NCBI GenBank assembly: GCA_017979445.1
Contig: CM030716.1
Span: 11,807,276-11,871,275 of the forward strand
Direction of reading: 5' to 3'
DNA: 64,000 nucleotides
Source of the DNA: Akebia trifoliata
Lineage: Eukaryota > Streptophyta > Magnoliopsida > Ranunculales > Lardizabalaceae
This document shows, one piece after another, positions 59,157-64,000 of the stretch. The stretch's first letter is position 1. Every line of letters begins with the position of its first letter. Under the pieces are notes generated by a model. That model was not told the origin of the DNA, ran no database searches, and saw only the letters and a program-made list of their open reading frames with translations. A program made the position numbers and the translations under genes.

Positions 59157-60674
59157 ATCAATCACTGATAATTGTTCTCCTAGACAAATGTTAATTTCTT
59201 TTATTTAAACTTGCTTGCATTTGGAATTTGTAGTGTTAACTTGCGAAATTTAGTGATTTTACATGATTTATTGACTGGTTTTTACCCAAAAACATCATAT
59301 TGTATTACAATTTATTAGCCAATATGCATTGGTATCGGTTGAGACCAAAACGAAACCGACTCTGAAACATTAATTGTTTCGGGAATTTATCAATTGATAC
59401 AATATCAATTTTTCTCTTGACTGAGACATTGTGTTTTGACGAAATTTTAACCTTCGTTATCAATATATTATTGGTCTTGATCTATTAATCTAGTTTTTGG
59501 TTAAAGAATCTTTTTCTAGTTGCTCTGAAATAATTAGGAGATTCTCTAGAAGAATTTGAGAATGAAAAGTTTCGGTGCAATAATGGAGGTAGAGTGTAAT
59601 ACAACAATGTTGTTACATACACTACCAGAGTCCTAACAACTTGGCTATGGCATTAAGTTGAACCGATATACTCTTCATCTTGATTCAGTTTGTAGTGCAT
59701 TGCTTACGACCAAACTTCTTGTTGATTTGGATTCACTTTCGGTTACTCAATGTTATGGATAAAATGATGGATTTTTCAATCCACTTTACTAGGATTTAGG
59801 CATCAAGCTCTAATCAAATTAACAATTAAATTAATGTGATTCATGAAACTAAATCTACATACTTTGAATCATGAATAATAATATAACAATCAATGAGGTG
59901 ATTTTCTTGATGCCTCTAACACCAATTTATAACAATCGTAAAAAGCAAAATCGTGTTGATAGTTCTATCCCAATCTCTATTAGGTAGTCAAATAGATGGG
60001 AATTCATTGTAATGCTTATGGGATAGTGACGGCTTCTTATTTATAGGATTTGTTTATTCCTCATATTTATGCCCATCATAAAGTGGGGAAATGGATAGGT
60101 GATTACTCTTGCGTTGAGGGAAAACCACGACTCACGTTTTGAATTGGAGATCATTAGATTGCACGATGGTTTTTCATTTCTAACCTTAGTTAATAAGTTA
60201 AGCAATTAATTAACCCATTAAAAATAATGTTATGTGTCGGATCAAAATAGTTTTCAAAAGATAATAATGTTGTTAATTTAGAAATTGCATGTTTAAAATA
60301 AAACACTAGTTAAAACTTATTAATTTTGAAAATGTTTCAACATATAAATCACCAATAAATCATATTTTTCTTGTACATGTGCATTGAGAGATGTCGAAAT
60401 GTTCATAAATCAATGGACCTACACAAAAAAGATATGAGGAAATTTTTAGGGGCTATGAAATCAAGCTTTTTATACCATGGGCCTTTTTTAACGCAAATTT
60501 TTGCCTTGAGAGACTAGTTGAAACTTCAAATGTTTTTTTAGAGGGTATTGGGCTTTTAAAGACATGCTTGTGGGCCTACTTGGAAGGAGAATGTGTAATG
60601 AACTTAATAAATACGGATGTGGAAAGAGTTTTCTCAATTTCAATTCAAGAAAGAATAATGTACATGTAAATAGG
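59157..60674. other. Intergenic; faint repeat traces
   Basis: A segment near 59320-59460 carries CCAATATGCATTGGTATCGG and other short inverted words that recall a MITE, without clear ends. No ORF of note. Confidence 0.35.
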
Positions 60675-60850
60675 AAAATGCTGGAGTGATATTAAAATTG
60701 ACATTGTTTCGCACATTGTTGATGTGGAGGTGTATATTGAACCATAGATGCATTTTGTCAAGATACAAGTGAACATCATCTATGGTTCTGTGTGCACCTC
60801 TACATCAGCAATGTGTGAAATGATGTCAAGTTCAATGTCACTCCAGCACT
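60675..60850. mobile_element. Foldback MITE, best-preserved copy
   Basis: Arms ATGCTGGAGTGATATTAAAA, ATTGTTTCGCACATTGTTGATGTGG, AACCATAGATGCA pair with the right-hand ATCTATGGTTC, CACCTCTACATCAGCAATGTGTGAAA, AATGTCACTCCAGCA. Loop near 60770 (TCAAGATACAAGTGAAC). Whole element about 175 bp. Related copies at 33905 and, in part, 42631 and 39893. Confidence 0.75.
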
Positions 60851-61184
60851 ACTCATGTAAATAATACCAAGTTTAGGGTTTGCCTATGCTAGAAAAAGGT
60901 TCCATAAAATTTAGTTTTTCACCTTAGGATTTGTTTGTTTTAAATAGAAAGTTTAAAGTTGCCATCACATAAATATAAAACTAAATGCCAAACAATAGAA
61001 AAAGAAATATATAATATGATTGTTGCACTATATTATACATTTTTAGCTTCAATGTTGTATTGGGTCTTATAATTTGCATGGTATTATGATTGCCCATCTC
61101 GATTGGTGTCCAACACTTGTCTTCTAGATAAGGCCTATTGAATGGTGTATCTAAAATGATGTAAGACCATCTTGCTCTAGCCTT
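60851..61184. other. Intergenic; nothing recognised
   Basis: AT-rich, no ORF or repeat of note. Confidence 0.4.
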
Positions 61185-61494
61185 GGGCTATGTTTGGATT
61201 GAGAGAAGTGGAGAGTAGAGAAGAGAAACTCAATTTCACAAGAGAGAACTTGGGACAACATTGGAATTTTAAAATATCATAAAAGAGATCTAAGGGCAGA
61301 GTTAGAATTGTAAAATATTTTCTCTCCATTTCTCTACTCTTCTCTCCACTTTTGGAGAGAAAGAAAACTAACATTTTTTTCTCTCCTCTTCTCTCCAATT
61401 CTTTTTTCTTCTCTCCCACTTAACAATCTAAACAAGAGAAATTCATTTATTTTTTCTTCTCTTCTCTCCATTTCTCTCAATCCAAACATAGCAT
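61185..61494. mobile_element. Tourist-like MITE
   Basis: Ends GGGCTATGTTTGGATTGAGA and CTCTCAATCCAAACATAGC are inverted repeats; GAGAGAAGTGGAGAG and CTCTCCATTTCTCTC continue them. About 310 bp, AT/CT-rich centre. The 3-bp target duplication is not clear. Confidence 0.65.
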
Positions 61495-62149
61495 TTAGGT
61501 TCCTTTGATATCTTCAAAACAAAAATGACATAAAAGAAATTTAATGTTGAATAGTGGCCTTTTCAATTTTACAAAATTTGAGTATTTTTTGGGCCTTTAA
61601 CTATGGCTTTCAATGTATAAGATTCATCTCACATTAAAGACCATGATGCGATGAAGCAAAAGAGTCGGTGCCTAGGTAGTGTACTAGGCCAAAGTAGTTA
61701 TCGATTTTTGAGGAAGTTAGAAAGCATATATCAGTTGTGAAGGAAGTGGTTGACGAGCTCACATCCATGATTGGAAACTTCTTATATAAGCATTGGTTAT
61801 AGAGGCAAGAAAGGTATTGTGGAACCCACTTCATTGTAGTTGGATTCATAGGGATTTTTATCCCTCACAAAATTATAGCAAAGTAGGATAGAGCGTTGTG
61901 TTTTATTATATACTAGAGCTTTTCCGTGCCTATGATGTGGGAATCCTCTTTAGGGTTAAAGGGGTAAAATGGGAAAGATAGTAAAGTCAAAGGGGTACAA
62001 AGTTGGTTGAATATATATCATTGAAGGAAGTAAGGGGGAGAGATAATAAAGTTAAAGGGGAAGTAGGGTCGACCCCACTTCATTGTAGTTGGATTGAGAG
62101 GGATATTTATTGCCTCACAAAACTGTTCCATGTGGTAACCAACTTTTTG
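61495..62149. other. Intergenic with a local duplication
   Basis: The words CCCACTTCATTGTAGTTGGATT occur twice (about 61828 and 62073), each followed by GAGGGAT or AGGGAT and TTTAT, showing a diverged direct repeat about 245 bp apart. No gene. Confidence 0.45.
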
Positions 62150-62570
62150 ATCAATACATTTTGTCCTATATGTGTTAGAAGTTTCAGAATGGGTTGATTT
62201 TTGGTGATGATGATTTTTATGGCGAGGAGATCATCCTTACTAGAAATCTGCCCATTGCAAATGTAAATGCTAAAAATCGATTCTCTAAAAATGCAAAAAT
62301 AAATATTAAGAATTGAAATATGAAAAATGCCCAAAAATTATATAAAAAAACATACCTTCAACCATTGATTTTCACACTCTTTCACTGTACTTTTTCTGTC
62401 TCAATTGGCATTTCCAAAACTCAGATTCATTCTAATAGATGGTATAGATTGAAGGAGAGATTGAGAGAGTGAGAAGTTAGAGGACCAAACGGATCTAAAT
62501 ATAACCAAATCAGCCAATTGCTAATCCATATAAGATAAAATATGTTAGTCAAATAGCTAGTTGTCGAACA
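62150..62570. mobile_element. Hairpin element interrupted by foreign sequence
   Basis: The left part (to about 62260) has the first hairpin GAATGGGTTGATTTTTGGTG / ATCTGCCCATT; the right end (about 62505-62570, AATCAGCCAATTGCTAATCC to GTTGTCGAACAG) resumes after about 245 bp of unrelated DNA. Confidence 0.45.
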
Positions 62571-62574
62571 GAAT

Positions 62575-62850
62575 AGGTTCTCTTATATGACTTAAAAGTT
62601 TCGAATTGATTTTTTGTGAGAATGATCTCTATGGTGAGGAGATCATCCTTACAAAAAAAATAAAATAAAAAAAGCCCAATCTGAAATTACTAACCACATC
62701 AAAAGTGGTTTAGAATTGTGGATCGTCGATTTTTTACCGTTAATCTGCAAATCACTTTTGATGGGATTAGAAGTTTTAGATTGAGTTGATTTTTTGTGAG
62801 AATGATCTCCCCACCAAAGAGATCATCTTCACTAAAAAAGGCCCAATCCA
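62575..62850. mobile_element. Hairpin element, double-hairpin type
   Basis: Two hairpins with the spacer CATCAAAAGTGGTTTAGAAT and GATCGTCGATTTTTTACCG; the right end is lost in the microsatellite at 62862. Confidence 0.55.
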
Positions 62851-62860
62851 AATCCTTAAG

Positions 62861-62861
<1 letters not shown>

Positions 62862-62915
<54 letters not shown>

Positions 62916-62935
62916 GAAAGAGAGAGAGAGAGAGG
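62862..62935. repeat. Compound (CA)n(TA)n(GA)n microsatellite
   Basis: About 22 CA units, then ATATATATA, then GA units. The ORFs predicted across it are artefacts of the repeat. Confidence 0.95.
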
Positions 62936-63013
62936 GATCACAAAAGAGGGGGGATCATACTTCAGAAAAATTACTTTCAAGTTTAACTACTTTAACAATC
63001 ACATGATGACTTA

Positions 63014-64000
63014 GGTGTTGTTTGTTAAACTGAAAAAAAAAGTGTTGAATAGCATTAAGTGCTGAAACTTATAAGCGTTGAATTTAAGTGCAAAAAAAGT
63101 TGTTTGTTTATATGCCGAATCATGTTTGTTACACATTGCTGAAATTGATAAATTGTCTTTTTTACCTTTACAATCATATTATACATTATTTGCATGTTTC
63201 AAATGCCTATTTCTTATCAAATATAATAAAATATATTATTTTTCATAAAATTAAAATACAATTCATTTTTAAATAAGAAGTAATACTCAAAATTTCAATT
63301 TGTAAATAATAATTTTTATTTCTAAAAGTCCACAAATTTCAAATTAAAAATAATAATGTCATACAAGTCATTAAAATTTGAAATCAACATTAAAAGAACT
63401 TAATTTTGAATGAATAATTTTTGATGGAAATGAAGGATGTGTAATTATAAAAACACCCTATGAATTAATAAGAGCAATCCACACCATAGCCAATTTTTTT
63501 TTGTCTTATATGAGTTAAAGTTTTTGGAATGAGCAAATTTTTGGTGATGATGATCTAAATGGTCTAGAGATCATCCTCACCAAAATTCTGCCCATTCCGA
63601 AATTTCTAATCACGTCAAAAATGGTTTCCAAAGAAAAAATGGATGATTTATGATTTTTGAACTTGTTTTGAAGGAATAAGAAGTTTTGGGATGGGCTAAT
63701 TTTTGATGAGGATGATCTCTTCATTGTATAGATCATCTTCACCAAAAATCAACTCATTCCAAAACTTTTAATTTATATAAGACAAAATAATTTGGCCATG
63801 GTGTGAGTTTATTAATTTGAAAGATGCTTATATACTTATCCATGGGATATAAGAGGTAATATCCTTTGAAGTATAAGGGCATACTTGTCCGTGCCCAAAA
63901 AAATGAAAGGCATATATGTCCGTTCCAAAAAAGTAAAGTGCTTACCGCTTCAACACTTTTTTCAACATTAAAATAGTGTTGAATTTTTGTCACTTATTTT
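63014..64000. mobile_element. Non-autonomous Harbinger-like element (right end outside window)
   Basis: TTA at 63011-63013 then GGTGTTGTTTGTTAAACTG, AAGTGTTGAATAGCATTAAG. Near the window end AACACTTTTTTCAACA and AGTGTTGAATTTTTGTCACTTA look like the inverted partner, so the element runs past 64000. No transposase inside; a hairpin element (63484-63800) is nested in it. Confidence 0.5.
63484..63800. mobile_element. Hairpin element nested in Harbinger-like element
   Basis: TIRs CACACCATAGCCAATTTTTT and AATAATTTGGCCATGGTGTG. Two hairpins (GAATGAGCAAATTTTTGGTG / AAAATTCTGCCCATTCC and GGGATGGGCTAATTTTTGAT / AAAATCAACTCATTCC) around a spacer with CACGTCAAAAATGG. Confidence 0.7.

Noticed and set aside
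62786..63014. ORFs with poly-Thr-His
   Set aside because: Artefact of the (CA)n repeat at 62862-62935.

Overview
The window is nuclear DNA of a flowering plant. It shows GT-AG introns, plastid-type transit peptides, and AT-rich intergenic DNA filled with LINE, SINE, Ty1-copia, PIF/Harbinger, hAT and CACTA-type elements. The gene models fit a eudicot, but the species cannot be named from the sequence. Four host genes could be assembled exon by exon: an FLX-like coiled-coil gene (FLL1 type, + strand, 5890-8541), a plastid BASS1-type transporter (+, 37316-41702), a plastid/mitochondrial phosphatidylglycerophosphate phosphatase (PGPP1 type, - strand, 45394-50830) and a Jade-like PHD-finger protein (+, 58085-59156).

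Layout. 1-4575: a decayed two-gene PIF/Harbinger transposon that runs off the left edge. 4579-8541: promoter and FLX-like gene. 8542-21006: long non-coding stretch with a local duplication, a long inverted repeat and a LINE endonuclease relic. 21012-25942: full-length but dead copia element with short LTRs, primer site, polypurine tract and matching 5-bp target duplications. 26792-30129: cluster of about nine small hairpin-bearing elements separated by (TA)n runs, two of them forming a palindrome of about 760 bp. 30130-36860: MITEs, including an hAT-type MITE whose empty site survives in a paralogous repeat. 36865-41702: BASS1 gene. 41703-45393: intergenic with MITE relics. 45394-50830: PGPP1 gene, whose second intron carries a LINE that itself carries a Harbinger MITE. 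50854-58084: TE-derived and unassigned DNA with more hairpin elements. 58085-59156: PHD gene. 59157-64000: MITE-rich intergenic DNA.

The host genes do not form an operon-like unit. BASS1 and PGPP1 proteins should both act in plastids (metabolite transport, phosphatidylglycerol synthesis); FLX-like and PHD proteins belong to chromatin/flowering-related families. From memory, FLL1 (At3g14750) and a PHD-finger gene (At3g14740) are neighbours in Arabidopsis, so these two outer genes may be a stretched syntenic pair.

The most noteworthy observations are the TA-anchored double-hairpin repeat family with its head-to-head palindrome; a TGA stop created exactly across a BASS1 splice junction in an otherwise open gene; and the LINE-plus-MITE nested insertion in PGPP1 intron 2, in which every boundary can be read from target duplications.
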